Below are positions 1-9,187 of a DNA stretch of 64,000 nt, piece by piece. Every line of letters begins with the position of its first letter. The first letter of the stretch is position 1. Below the pieces are notes generated by a model. That model searched no databases. It worked only from the letters and a program-made list of their open reading frames with translations, and was not told where the DNA came from. Source of the stretch: Tenacibaculum dicentrarchi (GTDB taxonomy: Bacteria > Bacteroidota > Bacteroidia > Flavobacteriales > Flavobacteriaceae); the NCBI RefSeq assembly GCF_964036635.1, contig NZ_OZ038524.1, positions 911,501 to 975,500 on the forward strand, written 5' to 3'. A program made the position numbers and the translations under genes.

Positions 1-69
1 ATCACTAATTAAGTGTTTTCCTGCGGCTTTACCTATATAAATATCACATTTGGCATTGTTAATAAACAT
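1..69 (-). CDS. Partial ORF leaving the window, unknown
   Basis: An open frame on the minus strand starts with ATG at position 69 and runs out of the window after 23 codons without a stop. It reads MFINNAKCDIYIGKAAGK and onward. I do not recognise a family from so short a piece. No clear promoter box is visible in the 85 bases before csaA, so this may be a real gene start or a chance frame. Confidence 0.35.
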   Translation of the reverse strand, partial: MFINNAKCDIYIGKAAGKHLISD

Positions 70-154
70 TTTGAATTCGTTGTTGTAATTAGTACTTATT
101 TTAAATAAGTAACAGTATTATTTAAAATTTAGGGGGTAATCGAGAATGTATAAT

Positions 155-499
155 TTATCCGATTCGTGTGCCGTTTTTAATGTTTTTATCAGCAGAAATA
201 AGCGTTACTTCTTTGTTGTCGCCAATAGCACCTAGCACTAAACATTGGCTCATAATATTGGCTATTTGTTTTTCAGGAAAGTTGGTAACCGCTACAATTT
301 GATTTCCTATTAATTCTTCTGGCGTATATAATTTGGTTATTTGTGCCGATGTTTTTTTGATACCAAATTCACCAAAATCAATGTGCATTTTATATGCGGG
401 TTTTTTTACTTCTTTAAATATATCAGCAGAAATAATAGTACCAATACGCATTTCTACTTTGGTAAAATCATCCCAAGTTAATGATGTGTTTTTTTGCAT
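155..499 (-). CDS. csaA: CsaA-type tRNA-binding / chaperone-like protein
   Basis: A 114-residue protein made of a single OB-fold tRNA-binding domain, the full length of CsaA. Family signatures are visible: DFTKVEMRIGTI at residues 11-22, KKTSAQIT at 48-55, and NFPEKQIANIMS at 73-84 leading to the C-terminal strand. CsaA proteins are small cytoplasmic dimers related to the anticodon-binding extension of MetRS and have been described as export-related chaperones; the tRNA-binding role is inferred from the fold. ATG at 499 is the only start that keeps the N-terminal helix. It stands alone, with 160 bases of plain AT-rich sequence separating it from the next gene. Confidence 0.88.
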   Translation of the reverse strand: MQKNTSLTWDDFTKVEMRIGTIISADIFKEVKKPAYKMHIDFGEFGIKKTSAQITKLYTPEELIGNQIVAVTNFPEKQIANIMSQCLVLGAIGDNKEVTLISADKNIKNGTRIG

Positions 500-660
500 T
501 TATATTTTTTTAGTGGTTTTCTATAGATATTTTTTTTGGATAAAAAGAATTATTTTTGTGTAAAGCGTAGTTTGTTTTTTATCGTTGTAAGTTTAGGGCT
601 TAATTTCCTAAATAAATTAAAACTAACAATTAATTTTATAGCGTGTTAGTAAATCGTATT

Positions 661-1308
661 TTATTGATACTTGTTTAGTAGCCCAAAATCAAAAGGTGTC
701 CATAAACAAGATTTTAATCCAGTTTCTTTAAATCCAATATTTACCCAACTGTTACAGGTTTTAAAACAGGAATAACTTCCTTTTGATCTATAAAAATTAT
801 CTCTTGATGAATACCCTTTGTTTTCAAGAATCATTTTCATACCGTTTTCATTAATTTCAAATGTATTGAGTAAATAACTGTTTAATTTTTGTAATTCAGA
901 GTGATTTACTTTTATTTCAATCCAATCTGAACGTTTCTGTTTATAGCGAGTTACGTGCATTAATGTTGAACTTTTCAAAAATAATGCTCTAAAAGCATTG
1001 CTAAAAGTTAAATCGCTCAAAGTTGGTGTGTTGATATAAAAATTTCCATCTCCCCAGCCAAAAGATAAATATTTTTCACTTTTTTCGTGTTTTATTCCTG
1101 ATAATACTAAGCTATCAATATTTTCTATTGGAATTACAATATCTAAATGAACTCCATTTGTATTTAAATAAATCAGTTTTTCAGCACTTTCATTATTCAG
1201 AATTCTGTTAACTGTTATTGAAGATAGAATTAAAGAAATAATTATATATGTTATTGGAATTAATAAAAAAGATAAAATCCATTTAATTATTTTCTTCCCT
1301 AGTTTCAT
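661..1308 (-). CDS. DUF2459 / TIGR02117 family membrane-anchored protein
   Basis: A 215-residue protein with one hydrophobic N-terminal segment (about residues 10-32) followed by a soluble domain, presumably periplasmic. The signatures NGVHLDIVIP (51-60) and GWGDGNFYINTPT (84-96) match the DUF2459 family, first noted near urease genes in other bacteria. A CNSWVN motif with conserved cysteine lies near the C-terminus. The fold may be a papain-like or hydrolase-type domain, but no activity is established and I assign none. No urease genes lie nearby. It is monocistronic. The 284 bases upstream, to cysS, hold no gene that I can support. Confidence 0.75.
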   Translation of the reverse strand: MKLGKKIIKWILSFLLIPITYIIISLILSSITVNRILNNESAEKLIYLNTNGVHLDIVIPIENIDSLVLSGIKHEKSEKYLSFGWGDGNFYINTPTLSDLTFSNAFRALFLKSSTLMHVTRYKQKRSDWIEIKVNHSELQKLNSYLLNTFEINENGMKMILENKGYSSRDNFYRSKGSYSCFKTCNSWVNIGFKETGLKSCLWTPFDFGLLNKYQ

Positions 1309-1592
1309 ATAGTTTGATTCATCTGTTAGCTAACAATTATATAAAGTAAAAACGAAATAAGAGCGTAAAATTACATATAAATACAAAGCAAAATACACGG
1401 AAGTTAAAAAAGTATCATATTTAAGGTAATAAAAAACGATGTTAGAAAATTTATCAGATTCATTCAATGAATAACTTCATTAAAATAGGTTTTATTTTTT
1501 AACGTAAATTTCACTAAAATTCCAATTCATTATTTTTAATAATGATAGCTATCTTTTACTTATCTTTAGCGTTTATTAATAGTCATTTTTGT

Positions 1593-3074
1593 ATGAAATT
1601 ATATCAAGAAAACCAATTAAAAGTATATAACTCTTTATCAAAAAGTAAAGAGCTTTTTAAAACTGTAAACGACGGATATGTAGGTATGTATGTGTGTGGA
1701 CCTACGGTTTATAGCAACGCCCATTTAGGAAATGTACGAACGTTTATGTTTTTCGATGTGGTGTATCGTTATTTATTGCATTTGGGATATAAAGTGCGTT
1801 ATGTACGTAATATTACCGATGCAGGGCATTTAGAAAATGATGCCGATGAGGGTGAAGATAGAATTTCTAAAAAAGCACGTTTAGAAGAAATTGAACCGAT
1901 GGAAGTGGTTCAAAAGTACACCGTTGATTTTCATGATGTTTTAAAAAACTACAATTTTTTACCACCGAGTATTGAGCCAACGGCAACTGGGCATATTGTA
2001 GAGCAAATTGAAATGATTAAGGAAATTATCGAAAAAGGTTTTGCTTATGAAATAAATGGTTCGGTGTATTTTGATGTGTTAAAATATAATGAAACTGGTA
2101 ATTACGGAATCCTTTCAGGACGAAATATTGAAGATGCCATTCATAATACCCGTGTTTTAGATGGGCAGTCTGATAAAAAAAATCCACAAGATTTTGCACT
2201 TTGGAAAAAAGCCGATGAGCGCCATATAATGCGTTGGCCTTCGCCTTGGAGTGATGGTTTTCCAGGTTGGCATTTAGAGTGTTCTGTGATGAGTACCAAG
2301 TATTTAGGTGAGAAATTTGATATTCACGGTGGTGGAATGGACTTAAAATTCCCACATCATGAATGTGAAATAGCACAATCGCAAACTTGTAGCGGTGTTA
2401 CGCCTGTAAATTATTGGATGCACACCAATATGTTGTTGTTAAATAGCCAGAAAATGGCAAAATCAACAGGTAATTTTATTTTACCTAACGAAATTTTAAC
2501 AGGAGAAAATGACGTTTTACCAAAGGCATTTTCGGCAAGTGTGGTTCGTTTTTTTAATATGCAAGCCAATTACAGAAGTATCCTAGATTTTTCAGGTGAA
2601 GCCTTAGAAGCATCAGAAAAAGGACATTCAAAATTAATGGAAGCGGTAAACTTCTTAGAAAAAATTGAAGCAGGAAGTTCTTCTACTTTTGATGTTCAGA
2701 AATGGAAAAAAGACTGTTATAACGCCATGAATGACGATTTTAATACGCCTGTATTAATTTCTCATTTATTCGAAGCGGTAAAAACAATCAATCAAATAAA
2801 AGAAAATAATGCTAGTTTAACCCAGGCTGATTTATTAGAATTTACAACCACTCTAAACGCTTTTGTTTTTGATGTTTTAGGATTGATGAATCAAGTAACA
2901 CAAGGAGCTTCTTCGGATAAAGTAAACGGCGTTGTCGAATTGTTAATTAAGCTACGAAAAGAAGCACGTGAAAACAAAGATTGGGCATTATCTGACCAAA
3001 TTCGTGATGAATTATTAGCCTTAGGTGTTCAGCTAAAAGATGGAAAAGACGGAACAAGTTTTTCAATCAATTAA
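1593..3074 (+). CDS. cysS: Cysteinyl-tRNA synthetase
   Basis: Class I aminoacyl-tRNA synthetase that charges tRNA-Cys in the cytoplasm. The HIGH-like motif is HLGN at residues 44-47, just after the zinc ligand C35 in [23 protein letters not shown] carries further zinc-site residues, and KMAKS is at 287-291. The 493-residue length is normal. An upstream in-frame ATG at 1542 would add 17 hydrophobic residues that no CysS has, so I start at 1593 ([14 protein letters not shown]). A TATCTTTA sequence at 1562-1569 resembles the Bacteroidota -7 box and also favours the later start. yidD follows after 11 bases, so cysS-yidD-lgt is probably one transcript. Confidence 0.97.
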   Translation: MKLYQENQLKVYNSLSKSKELFKTVNDGYVGMYVCGPTVYSNAHLGNVRTFMFFDVVYRYLLHLGYKVRYVRNITDAGHLENDADEGEDRISKKARLEEIEPMEVVQKYTVDFHDVLKNYNFLPPSIEPTATGHIVEQIEMIKEIIEKGFAYEINGSVYFDVLKYNETGNYGILSGRNIEDAIHNTRVLDGQSDKKNPQDFALWKKADERHIMRWPSPWSDGFPGWHLECSVMSTKYLGEKFDIHGGGMDLKFPHHECEIAQSQTCSGVTPVNYWMHTNMLLLNSQKMAKSTGNFILPNEILTGENDVLPKAFSASVVRFFNMQANYRSILDFSGEALEASEKGHSKLMEAVNFLEKIEAGSSSTFDVQKWKKDCYNAMNDDFNTPVLISHLFEAVKTINQIKENNASLTQADLLEFTTTLNAFVFDVLGLMNQVTQGASSDKVNGVVELLIKLRKEARENKDWALSDQIRDELLALGVQLKDGKDGTSFSIN

Positions 3075-3085
3075 TTAATTAATAG

Positions 3086-3337
3086 TTGAAAAAAATTTTA
3101 ACATATCCGTTTATACTTTTGGTGCGGTTTTATCAAACAGCAATTTCACCATTTACACCGGCTAGTTGCCGATATTCGCCAACCTGTTCGGGTTACACCA
3201 TTGAAGCCTTGCAAAAACACGGCGTATTTTATGGCGGTTACTTGGCTTTGAAAAGAATTTTTAGCTGTCATCCGTGGGGAGGAAGCGGGTATGACCCTGT
3301 GCCAGAAAAGTCTGTGTCAAAAAAAGAAAATAAATAA
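3086..3337 (+). CDS. yidD: Membrane protein insertion efficiency factor YidD
   Basis: An 83-residue amphipathic inner-membrane-associated protein that assists YidC/Sec insertion. The family core is complete: [20 protein letters not shown] with its conserved cysteines, then [21 protein letters not shown]. The start is TTG at 3086: an in-frame TAG lies immediately upstream, and the resulting N-terminus [17 protein letters not shown] is exactly that of the family. In many bacteria yidD sits in the rpmH-rnpA-yidD-yidC cluster. Here it lies between cysS and lgt, about 9 kb from yidC, and rpmH is also separate. Confidence 0.93.
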   Translation: MKKILTYPFILLVRFYQTAISPFTPASCRYSPTCSGYTIEALQKHGVFYGGYLALKRIFSCHPWGGSGYDPVPEKSVSKKENK

Positions 3338-3375
3338 TAGTCGTTTTAATTTAATGACATAAAATAAAATAATAC

Positions 3376-4227
3376 ATGAATTTTTTATCCATCGTATGGG
3401 ATTTAGATCCTGAAATTATAAAAATAGGTAGCTTCGGTATTCGTTGGTATAGCTTAATGTTTGTAGCTGTATTTGTATTAGGGCTTCATTTAATGAAGAA
3501 AATTTTTATAAATGATAATATTGCTGTCGAAAAATTAGACCCATTATTTATGTACGTTTTTGTTTCGATGTTGGTCGGAATGCGTTTGGGAGATGTGTTT
3601 TTTTATAGCTGGGATTATTATCAACATCATTTATTAGAGATATTTTTACCGATGAAAGAGCAAGAAGGCGCTTCTACATTATTTGGCTTGATAAAAGGCT
3701 GGAGATTTACAGGTTTCACAGGTTTTGCAAGTCATGGCGCGGCCATTGGTATTCCGATAGCTTTGTATTTTTATGCTAAAAAACATTTGCAAAAATCTTG
3801 GTTATTTATTTTAGATAGATTAGGAATTATTGTTGCTTTGGCAGGTTTTTTCATTCGATTAGGGAACTTTTTTAATTCGGAAATTTACGGAAAACCAACA
3901 GGAAGCACTTTCGGCGTTATTTTTAAAAGAGCAGGTGAAACTGTGGCGTGTCATCCAACGCAATTATATGAAGCGTTTAGTTATTTAGCCTTGTTTTTTG
4001 CTTTGTGGCATTTTTATTGGAAAACAGATAAAAAGAAGCAAGAAGGATTTTTATTCGGATTGTTTATGGTTGTTTTATGGTCGCTACGTTTCTTTATCGA
4101 ATTTTTGAAAAAAGCACAAGTTGATAGCCGAGAAGATTGGGTTTTAAACTCTTTAAACACAGGGCAAGTATTAAGTATTCCACTTGTTTTAATAGGTGTT
4201 TGGCTGATGTTTAGAAAATCGAAATAA
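3376..4227 (+). CDS. lgt: Prolipoprotein diacylglyceryl transferase
   Basis: Integral inner-membrane enzyme that transfers diacylglycerol from phosphatidylglycerol to the lipobox cysteine of prolipoproteins, the first step of lipoprotein maturation. The protein has 283 residues with about seven hydrophobic segments. The signature loop GNFFNSEIYGKPTG and the later HPTQLYEAFSYL motif are both present, as is the SHGAAIGIPIALY segment. Several predicted lipoproteins in this window (at 27688, 29826, 34850, 36111 and 42335) would be substrates. It lies 38 bases after yidD and is followed by a strong terminator. Confidence 0.96.
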   Translation: MNFLSIVWDLDPEIIKIGSFGIRWYSLMFVAVFVLGLHLMKKIFINDNIAVEKLDPLFMYVFVSMLVGMRLGDVFFYSWDYYQHHLLEIFLPMKEQEGASTLFGLIKGWRFTGFTGFASHGAAIGIPIALYFYAKKHLQKSWLFILDRLGIIVALAGFFIRLGNFFNSEIYGKPTGSTFGVIFKRAGETVACHPTQLYEAFSYLALFFALWHFYWKTDKKKQEGFLFGLFMVVLWSLRFFIEFLKKAQVDSREDWVLNSLNTGQVLSIPLVLIGVWLMFRKSK

Positions 4228-4248
4228 TCAAAAATAAACTTAATTTAT

Positions 4249-4281
4249 AAAAAAACCTTCAATTTAATTGGAGGTTTTTTT
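4249..4281 (+). terminator. Rho-independent terminator after lgt
   Basis: An AAAACCTTCAATT arm pairs with AATTGGAGGTT (one bulge) and is followed by a run of seven T. It closes the cysS-yidD-lgt transcript. Confidence 0.8.
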
Positions 4282-4287
4282 GTTTTT

Positions 4288-4412
4288 GTCAATTCGAGTG
4301 ATTTTAATAACTAAAAGGAATTAAAATTGTATCGATAATTATTTTATTATTTTGATACTCAAAAGTTCTCGATACAATTTTTTTGAAGGAAAAAAATCAC
4401 TCGAACTGACAG
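4288..4412 (-). repeat. Interspersed inverted-repeat element, family B copy 1
   Basis: About 125 bases with long inverted ends: GTCAATTCGAGTGATTTT on the left and AAAATCACTCGAACTGACAG on the right. Inside these are a second pair, ATTGTATCGA and TCGATACAAT. The whole could fold into one long hairpin with a variable centre. A second copy in the opposite orientation lies at 9337-9474. It carries no coding frame and lies between lgt and pip, downstream of both genes. Confidence 0.85.
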
Positions 4413-4422
4413 TTTTTTAACT

Positions 4423-5349
4423 TTAAGAAGTAATTCTTTTTAATTCAGAAATTAAAGCGATTTTATTTTGTTCATCCGAAGAAGAATGTCCTGCATTTTC
4501 AATATTTAATTTCGAATTATTTAACGCATCGTGCAATCTGAAAGCTTGAACTGGCGTACAAATAAAATCGTAGCGTCCGTGAACAATTGCCGTTTTAATA
4601 TCTTTTATTTTATCAATATTATTCATGATAAAATCTTCCGAAATAAAACAATTATTTTTGATATAATGCGCTTCTAAAATCGCCATTGATTTGTACGAAA
4701 ATGTTTTTAAAACTTCTTCGGTATCGGTAATTTTATTGATAGTGTAAAATGACATTTCGTAATATGCCCATTCATAGGCATATTTATTGCTGATTTCTTC
4801 ATCATCGCAGGTCATCATTTTTAAATAATAATCCACAGGGTTTTCGCCTTTAGGAACTAATTTATTAAAACGATTCCAAACATCAGGAAAAAACTCTTTA
4901 ATTCCACCGCCAATATAATGGTCAAAAGCATATGTATTTGCCAACCAAATTCCTCGAATAATCAATCCTAAAACGCGCTCTGGATGATGAATTGCATAGA
5001 CAAGCGAAAGTGTGCTTCCCCAAGAACCGCCAAAAACATAGACTTTATCAAAATTTACATAATCTAATAAAGCATTAATATCTTGTAAAAGAAGTTGTGT
5101 TGTATTGTTTTCGATGCTTCCAAAAGGCTTACTTTTTGAAGTTCCTCGTTGGTCGAAAAAAAGTACATTATAGCGTTCTGGGTCAAAAAATTGCTTGTCT
5201 TTATCGCCAAAACCAGCTCCTGGACCACCGTGTAAAAAAATTACAGGAATCCCTTTTGGATTTCCATATAATTCAAAATAAAGTTCGTGTCCGTGAGAAA
5301 CAGGGAAATATCCCGATTTATAGGATTTAATATTTTTTTCTGATGTCAT
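4423..5349 (-). CDS. pip: Proline iminopeptidase
   Basis: Alpha/beta-hydrolase of peptidase family S33, which removes N-terminal proline from peptides. In 308 residues it shows the oxyanion-hole motif HGGPG at 40-44, FDQRGT at 65-70 and the nucleophile elbow GGSWGS at 107-112 with S109. The C-terminal acid and base are in VHGRYDFICT and NAGHSSSD. No signal peptide, so cytoplasmic. It is monocistronic: its 3' end abuts repeat B and its upstream gap of 330 bases holds repeats C and A but no gene. A TATCTTTA sequence about 30 bases upstream may be its -7 box. Confidence 0.93.
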   Translation of the reverse strand: MTSEKNIKSYKSGYFPVSHGHELYFELYGNPKGIPVIFLHGGPGAGFGDKDKQFFDPERYNVLFFDQRGTSKSKPFGSIENNTTQLLLQDINALLDYVNFDKVYVFGGSWGSTLSLVYAIHHPERVLGLIIRGIWLANTYAFDHYIGGGIKEFFPDVWNRFNKLVPKGENPVDYYLKMMTCDDEEISNKYAYEWAYYEMSFYTINKITDTEEVLKTFSYKSMAILEAHYIKNNCFISEDFIMNNIDKIKDIKTAIVHGRYDFICTPVQAFRLHDALNNSKLNIENAGHSSSDEQNKIALISELKRITS

Positions 5350-5466
5350 CTGTTGTTTTGCTTGAAAATTTGTGTTTAAAAAGATAAAGATACGGGTTTT
5401 GCTAGTTTTTATGATAGTCTAAATATCAGAATAATTTGTAAGAAACAAGGGGTTGATACGTTAGCC

Positions 5467-5500
5467 AGACCTTACAGGTTTCTAAAACCTGTGAGGTCTA
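5467..5500. repeat. Short palindromic repeat, family C copy 1
   Basis: AGACCTTACAGGTTT / AAACCTGTGAGGTCT form a near-perfect palindrome of 34 bases around a short TCT/TA centre. A second copy lies at 9612-9644. Such 'acctgtgaggtct' palindromes recur in flavobacterial intergenic regions. It is symmetrical, so strand is undefined. Confidence 0.8.
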
Positions 5501-5557
5501 AATATATAATATGCTTAATTAAAAACTTACTAATAATAATGATATAAGCAAAAACCC

Positions 5558-5642
5558 CTAGCCCCGATTGAAGCTTTGTTTGAGCTCCTTTTTGTTTTTT
5601 TCAAACAAAAAGAGCGAGTGCGGAAAGCGGGAAATAGCTTCA
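5558..5642 (+). repeat. Covarying hairpin element, family A copy 1
   Basis: It begins CTAGCCCCGATTGAAGC, continues with TTGTTTGAGCTC, and ends with GCGAGTGCGGAAAGCGGG plus AAATAGCTTC. Between these fixed flanks lies an apical stem, here TTTTTGTTT paired with AAACAAAAA. Five other clear copies (9188, 19599, 22182, 49680, 57353) keep the flanks and change the stem in a compensatory way. No coding frame is present. Confidence 0.9.
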
Positions 5643-5676
5643 AAAAAAAATCCTAAGCTATAAACTTAGGATTTTG
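5643..5676 (-). terminator. Terminator of guaD
   Basis: On the minus strand AATCCTAAG pairs with CTTAGGATT around TTTATAG and is followed by a run of T. It starts within a few bases of the guaD stop codon and abuts repeat A copy 1. Confidence 0.8.
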
Positions 5677-5679
5677 ATA

Positions 5680-6153
5680 TTAATATTCAACTTTATCTTG
5701 TTTTTCTGTCCATTTTTCAAACGGCTCTAAGGCAATTTTTTGCCCTATTTGCTCAAAAGAAATGCTACGCTTTTCGTAAGGTAATGCAATTTCTTTGTAA
5801 ATAAAAGCATCGTCAAAACCAATATTTGCGGCATCTTGCTGGTCACATCCGTAGTACACTTTGTCTGGTCTTGCCCAGTAAATTGCGCCTAAACACATCG
5901 GGCAAGGCTCGCAAGAAGTGTAAATAATACAACCGTCTAATTGAAAAGAACCAAGGTTTTTACAGGCATCTCTAATTGCTGTAACTTCGGCGTGAGCTGT
6001 TGGGTCGTTGGTCGAAGTAACCTTATTATTTCCGCTACCAATAACCACACCGTCTTTTACTACGATACAGCCAAAAGGACCACCTTCATTGTTACTCATT
6101 CCTTTTAAAGCGGCTTTAACAGCTTCACTCATATGTTTTTCGTGTTCGTTCAT
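5680..6153 (-). CDS. guaD: Guanine deaminase (cytidine-deaminase-fold type)
   Basis: A zinc hydrolase that converts guanine to xanthine in purine salvage. The 157-residue protein has the deaminase zinc motifs HAE (54-56) and CEPCPMC (C81, C84) after DPTAHAEVTAIRDACK. Its C-terminal part (CDQQDAANIGFDDAFIYKEI) closely follows Bacillus subtilis GuaD, a domain-swapped dimer, rather than the tRNA adenosine deaminase TadA. A TadA-like activity remains the main alternative. It is monocistronic with its own terminator. Confidence 0.88.
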   Translation of the reverse strand: MNEHEKHMSEAVKAALKGMSNNEGGPFGCIVVKDGVVIGSGNNKVTSTNDPTAHAEVTAIRDACKNLGSFQLDGCIIYTSCEPCPMCLGAIYWARPDKVYYGCDQQDAANIGFDDAFIYKEIALPYEKRSISFEQIGQKIALEPFEKWTEKQDKVEY

Positions 6154-6241
6154 TATTTTTGGTTTTAGGGGGCAAAAATCACTGCCTAATTTAAGTGATT
6201 TAGCATATTTAATTAATAAAAAAAAGTAAAATATTTAAGTA

Positions 6242-7108
6242 TTATTCTTTAGCTCCGTGACTTTTAGCAGTTTCAATCCAATGTTCGGATAATCCTTTTG
6301 TATCGGCTCTTAAACCTCTTGATAAATGCAAAGCTACGGCAATTATTAAAACCGAAGCCTGATGAAGTTCTTCAAATGTTTGTAGGCTTCCGAACTCTTC
6401 TTGTGCTTTTAAAAGTAGAAAATCGTTGTGTTTTTGAGCGAAAGTAACAGGATTATTTTCGTGATTTGTTATATTTGGAATCATTAAATAATCTAGCCAT
6501 TTTTTACCGATTCTTTCTGCTAATACTTGCGGGTTTTCGTTACCGATTTCTCTCCAAGCAGCCAGTGTTTTTGTGTCACCAGAAGCTGATAATCCTGAAT
6601 CTAAAAGTAGTTCAAAACCAATATCAGCAATGTTTTGCATCACCATTAAATAAGCATCTAGTGCTTTTTCATATTCTCCTGCTTTTTGTCCTTTTAAATA
6701 TTCGCCTACACTAAGTTTAGGTAAGTCTAATACTTCAGCACAATCTGTTAAGCACGGAAAAGCATTTCCTTCGTAAATATATTCGGCTTTTTCAAATTGT
6801 ACTTGACGACCTAACGGATATAAACGACACGCTAACGGACGCCCAAGATGTACGCTACAACCAGCATTGTCTAAATATTGGCTACATGATTTCTGTCCTT
6901 TTTTATCGGTTTTTCCATCAAAAAGTAATTGGATACCGCCAAATTCGGTATAAAGATTTCTGAATTTTTTTGTTGTAATTTTTTTCTCTTGACTAAAACT
7001 AAATAATTCCCACGGATTCAGCATTACATCTTTTCCAAAACAACACGACCCTGAGCGTGAGCAGGTAAGCGGTAATATACTTTCTGAATTTAGTTTTGTT
7101 ACTTGCAT
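6242..7108 (-). CDS. YkgJ-type cysteine-cluster protein
   Basis: A 288-residue cytoplasmic protein of the YkgJ/CxxCxxCC family, thought to bind a metal, zinc or an iron-sulfur cluster. Cysteines are visible at 16, 22 and 23 (CSRSGSCC), then 75, 84 and 94 (CSQYLDNAGC and RPLACRLYPLG). The remaining 190 residues are helical with no recognised catalytic motif. Function is unknown; older annotations call it an Fe-S oxidoreductase without proof. A TATTTTTG -7 box on the minus strand (7173-7180) lies about 65 bases upstream of its start, so it is probably transcribed alone. Confidence 0.8.
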   Translation of the reverse strand: MQVTKLNSESILPLTCSRSGSCCFGKDVMLNPWELFSFSQEKKITTKKFRNLYTEFGGIQLLFDGKTDKKGQKSCSQYLDNAGCSVHLGRPLACRLYPLGRQVQFEKAEYIYEGNAFPCLTDCAEVLDLPKLSVGEYLKGQKAGEYEKALDAYLMVMQNIADIGFELLLDSGLSASGDTKTLAAWREIGNENPQVLAERIGKKWLDYLMIPNITNHENNPVTFAQKHNDFLLLKAQEEFGSLQTFEELHQASVLIIAVALHLSRGLRADTKGLSEHWIETAKSHGAKE

Positions 7109-7193
7109 TTTGTATGTTTTATTTTAAAAATGAATGGTTGAAAATGAGTACTAGCTGTTTTTATAGCGGGGGCAAAAATAAGATTTAAAAAAC

Positions 7194-7230
7194 AAAAATC
7201 CCTACAATTATAAATTGTAGGGATTTTTTT
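7194..7230 (-). terminator. Terminator downstream of fumC
   Basis: AAATCCCTACAATT pairs with AATTGTAGGGATTT around a TATA loop, with A and T runs at both ends. It could act in either direction; fumC is the gene that reads into it, although repeat D copy 1 lies between. Confidence 0.7.
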
Positions 7231-7240
7231 AAGTTTAATA

Positions 7241-7365
7241 AGAGCTTGTTTAAATTTTATCTGAAAAAAAACATCACATCCGTCAACCTTAATTTATTTT
7301 AGGTTCGCATCCTGATTTGCTGTAGTTCTTCTGTTAATGCGATGCTGAAATAAATTCAGCATGAC
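7241..7365 (+). repeat. Interspersed structured repeat, family D copy 1
   Basis: A 125-base element with head AGAGCTTGTTTAAATTTTAT, then CACATCCGTCAACC, a local hairpin around AATTTATTTTAGG, CGCATCCTGATTTGC, and a terminal hairpin GCTGAAATAAATTCAGC ending ATGAC. Copy 3 (21991-22109) is full length, copy 2 (19481-19554) lacks the head, and copy 4 (9491-9579) lacks the tail. It lies between fumC and its likely terminator, so it is probably part of the fumC 3' UTR. Confidence 0.85.
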
Positions 7366-7388
7366 ATTTATATCTAATAAAAAAAAGC

Positions 7389-8789
7389 TTATTTTAAAGC
7401 ACCAATCATTTCTTCAGGTTTTACCCATTCGTCATATTCAGCTTCAGTTACATAACCTAAACGAACAGCTTCAGTTTTTAAAGTAGTTCCGTTTTCGTGT
7501 GCAGTATTTGCAATTTCAGCAGCTTTATAATATCCGATTTTTGTATTTAATGCAGTAACTAACATTAAAGAATTGTTTACTAATTCAGTAATTCTAGTAT
7601 GATTTGGCTCAATACCAGCCGCACAATTTACATCGAAAGATACACAAGCATCTCCAATTAATTGAGCAGATTCTAATACATTTTTCGCCATCATTGGTTT
7701 AAAAACGTTTAATTCGTAATGACCTTGCGTACCACCAATAGTAACAGCAACATCATTACCCATAACTTGCGCACAAACCATAGTAATTGCTTCTGCTTGC
7801 GTAGGATTTACTTTTCCAGGCATAATAGAAGAACCTGGTTCGTTTGCAGGAATAATTAATTCACCAATACCAGAACGAGGACCAGAAGCCATCATACGAA
7901 TATCGTTGGCTATTTTATTGATAGAAACCGCTAATTGCTTTAAAGAACCATGAGTTTCAACAAAAGCATCATGAGCCGCTAAAGCTTCAAATTTGTTTTC
8001 GGCAGTAATAAAAGGTAAACCTGTAAATTCAGCAATATATTTAGCAACTAAAACATCGTAACCAGCTGGAGTATTCAACCCTGTACCAACAGCAGTTCCA
8101 CCTAAAGCTAATTGCGATAAATGCTCTAAAGAATTTTTTAAAGCTTTTAATCCGAAGTTTAATTGTGCTACATAACCAGAAAATTCTTGACCTAAAGTTA
8201 GGGGAGTAGCATCCATTAAATGCGTACGTCCAATTTTTACAACGTCTTTAAACGCTTCTGATTTTGCTTGTAAAGTATCACGTAATTGTTCAACTCCAGG
8301 AATGGTAACTTCTACAATTTTCTTGTAAGCAGCAATGTGCATTCCTGTAGGAAAAGTATCGTTTGATGATTGCGATTTGTTTACATCATCATTTGGTTGA
8401 ATAGTTTTTTCACCTTCACCAATAACTTTACCTGCAATTTCGTGAGCTCTGTTAGCAATTACTTCGTTACAGTTCATGTTACTTTGCGTACCAGAACCTG
8501 TTTGCCAAATTACTAACGGAAATTGATCATCATGTTTACTTGCTAAAATTTCATCACAAACTTGTGCAATTAAATCTCTTTTTTCGATTGCTAAAACACC
8601 TAATTCTGCATTTGTATATGCTGCAGCTTTTTTAAGATACGCAAAACCATATACAATCTCTAAAGGCATTGAGCCAGCAGGACCTATTTTAAAGTTGTTA
8701 CGAGAACGCTCTGTTTGCGCTCCCCAATATTTATCCGCAGGAACTTCAACATTTCCCATGGTATCTTTTTCAATTCTGTACTTTGCCAT
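7389..8789 (-). CDS. fumC: Fumarate hydratase class II
   Basis: An iron-independent fumarase of the TCA cycle that interconverts fumarate and malate. Its 466 residues match the homotetrameric class II family. [36 protein letters not shown] and the superfamily signature [16 protein letters not shown] carry the active-site residues. A clean ATG at 8789 gives the typical N-terminus [17 protein letters not shown]. It is transcribed alone, divergent from a small membrane-protein gene. Confidence 0.97.
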   Translation of the reverse strand: MAKYRIEKDTMGNVEVPADKYWGAQTERSRNNFKIGPAGSMPLEIVYGFAYLKKAAAYTNAELGVLAIEKRDLIAQVCDEILASKHDDQFPLVIWQTGSGTQSNMNCNEVIANRAHEIAGKVIGEGEKTIQPNDDVNKSQSSNDTFPTGMHIAAYKKIVEVTIPGVEQLRDTLQAKSEAFKDVVKIGRTHLMDATPLTLGQEFSGYVAQLNFGLKALKNSLEHLSQLALGGTAVGTGLNTPAGYDVLVAKYIAEFTGLPFITAENKFEALAAHDAFVETHGSLKQLAVSINKIANDIRMMASGPRSGIGELIIPANEPGSSIMPGKVNPTQAEAITMVCAQVMGNDVAVTIGGTQGHYELNVFKPMMAKNVLESAQLIGDACVSFDVNCAAGIEPNHTRITELVNNSLMLVTALNTKIGYYKAAEIANTAHENGTTLKTEAVRLGYVTEAEYDEWVKPEEMIGALK

Positions 8790-8827
8790 TTTAAAATTAT
8801 TTAAAAGAATATAATTTAACTTACCTC

Positions 8828-8835
8828 CAAATTTA
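8828..8835 (-). promoter_or_regulatory. Putative -7 box of fumC
   Basis: TAAATTTG on the minus strand fits the Bacteroidota -7 consensus TANNTTTG and lies about 38 bases upstream of the fumC ATG. A good -33 TTTG at the right spacing is not seen. Confidence 0.5.
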
Positions 8836-8877
8836 CAAATTCTTATAGGTTTTAGTAGTGATTTTTGTCATATTTTA

Positions 8878-8908
8878 TTGGATAAAAAGAAAAATAGTTC
8901 TAATTTTG
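8878..8908 (+). promoter_or_regulatory. Putative promoter of the small membrane protein
   Basis: TTG at 8878-8880 is separated by 20 bases from TAATTTTG at 8901-8908, close to the Bacteroidota pattern TTTG-N17-19-TANNTTTG. The ATG follows 27 bases downstream. Confidence 0.55.
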
Positions 8909-8935
8909 CTCTATAACAATTATTACAGAAAACAA

Positions 8936-9109
8936 ATGTTAGATTTTTCACAATTTTCAGGATTAGTATTATTCATGTTTATTTTTACAACTGGTTTTTG
9001 GTTGTTAATTTTCTTATTAACATTTGTTGTTCCTTATTGGATTGGTGGAACAATTTTAGAAAACTTGAAATTGAAAAAAGAAGCTAAAAAAGCCGCTCAA
9101 GGTAACTAA
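8936..9109 (+). CDS. Small membrane protein, 57 residues
   Basis: It starts at ATG 8936 (MLDFSQFSGL). A longer in-frame start at 8858 would add a basic stretch and would begin upstream of the -7 box at 8901, so I reject it. The protein is hydrophobic through residues 10-37 (one or two membrane passes) and ends in a short charged tail, KLKKEAKKAAQGN, which should face the cytoplasm. I do not recognise a named family. A promoter box upstream and a strong terminator 26 bases downstream argue that it is a real single gene. Confidence 0.72.
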   Translation: MLDFSQFSGLVLFMFIFTTGFWLLIFLLTFVVPYWIGGTILENLKLKKEAKKAAQGN

Positions 9110-9134
9110 GCTTTTCCTTAGGAAATATATACAT

Positions 9135-9168
9135 AAAAGCTCGTTCATTTATTTGAACGAGCTTTTTG
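9135..9168 (+). terminator. Terminator of the small membrane protein gene
   Basis: AAAAGCTCGTTCA pairs with TGAACGAGCTTTTT around TTTATT, followed by T. The stem is perfect over 12 pairs. Confidence 0.88.
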
Positions 9169-9187
9169 TTGTACGTAGTATTTTATT

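Noticed and set aside
539..558. Plus-strand promoter (TTTG and TATTTTTG) in the gap before the DUF2459 gene
   Set aside because: The spacer is only 12 bases and no plus-strand gene follows.
1542..1592. Longer start for cysS giving a hydrophobic 17-residue leader
   Set aside because: The leader resembles nothing in CysS proteins, a -7-like box lies inside it, and ATG 1593 gives the standard N-terminus.
1309..1592. tRNA or small RNA gene in the gap before cysS
   Set aside because: No cloverleaf, no conserved T-loop (GGTTCGA type) and no terminator hairpin; I see nothing else in the gap.
5558..5642. Family A elements as a CRISPR array
   Set aside because: Copies are kilobases apart, on both strands, with no regular spacers and no cas genes.
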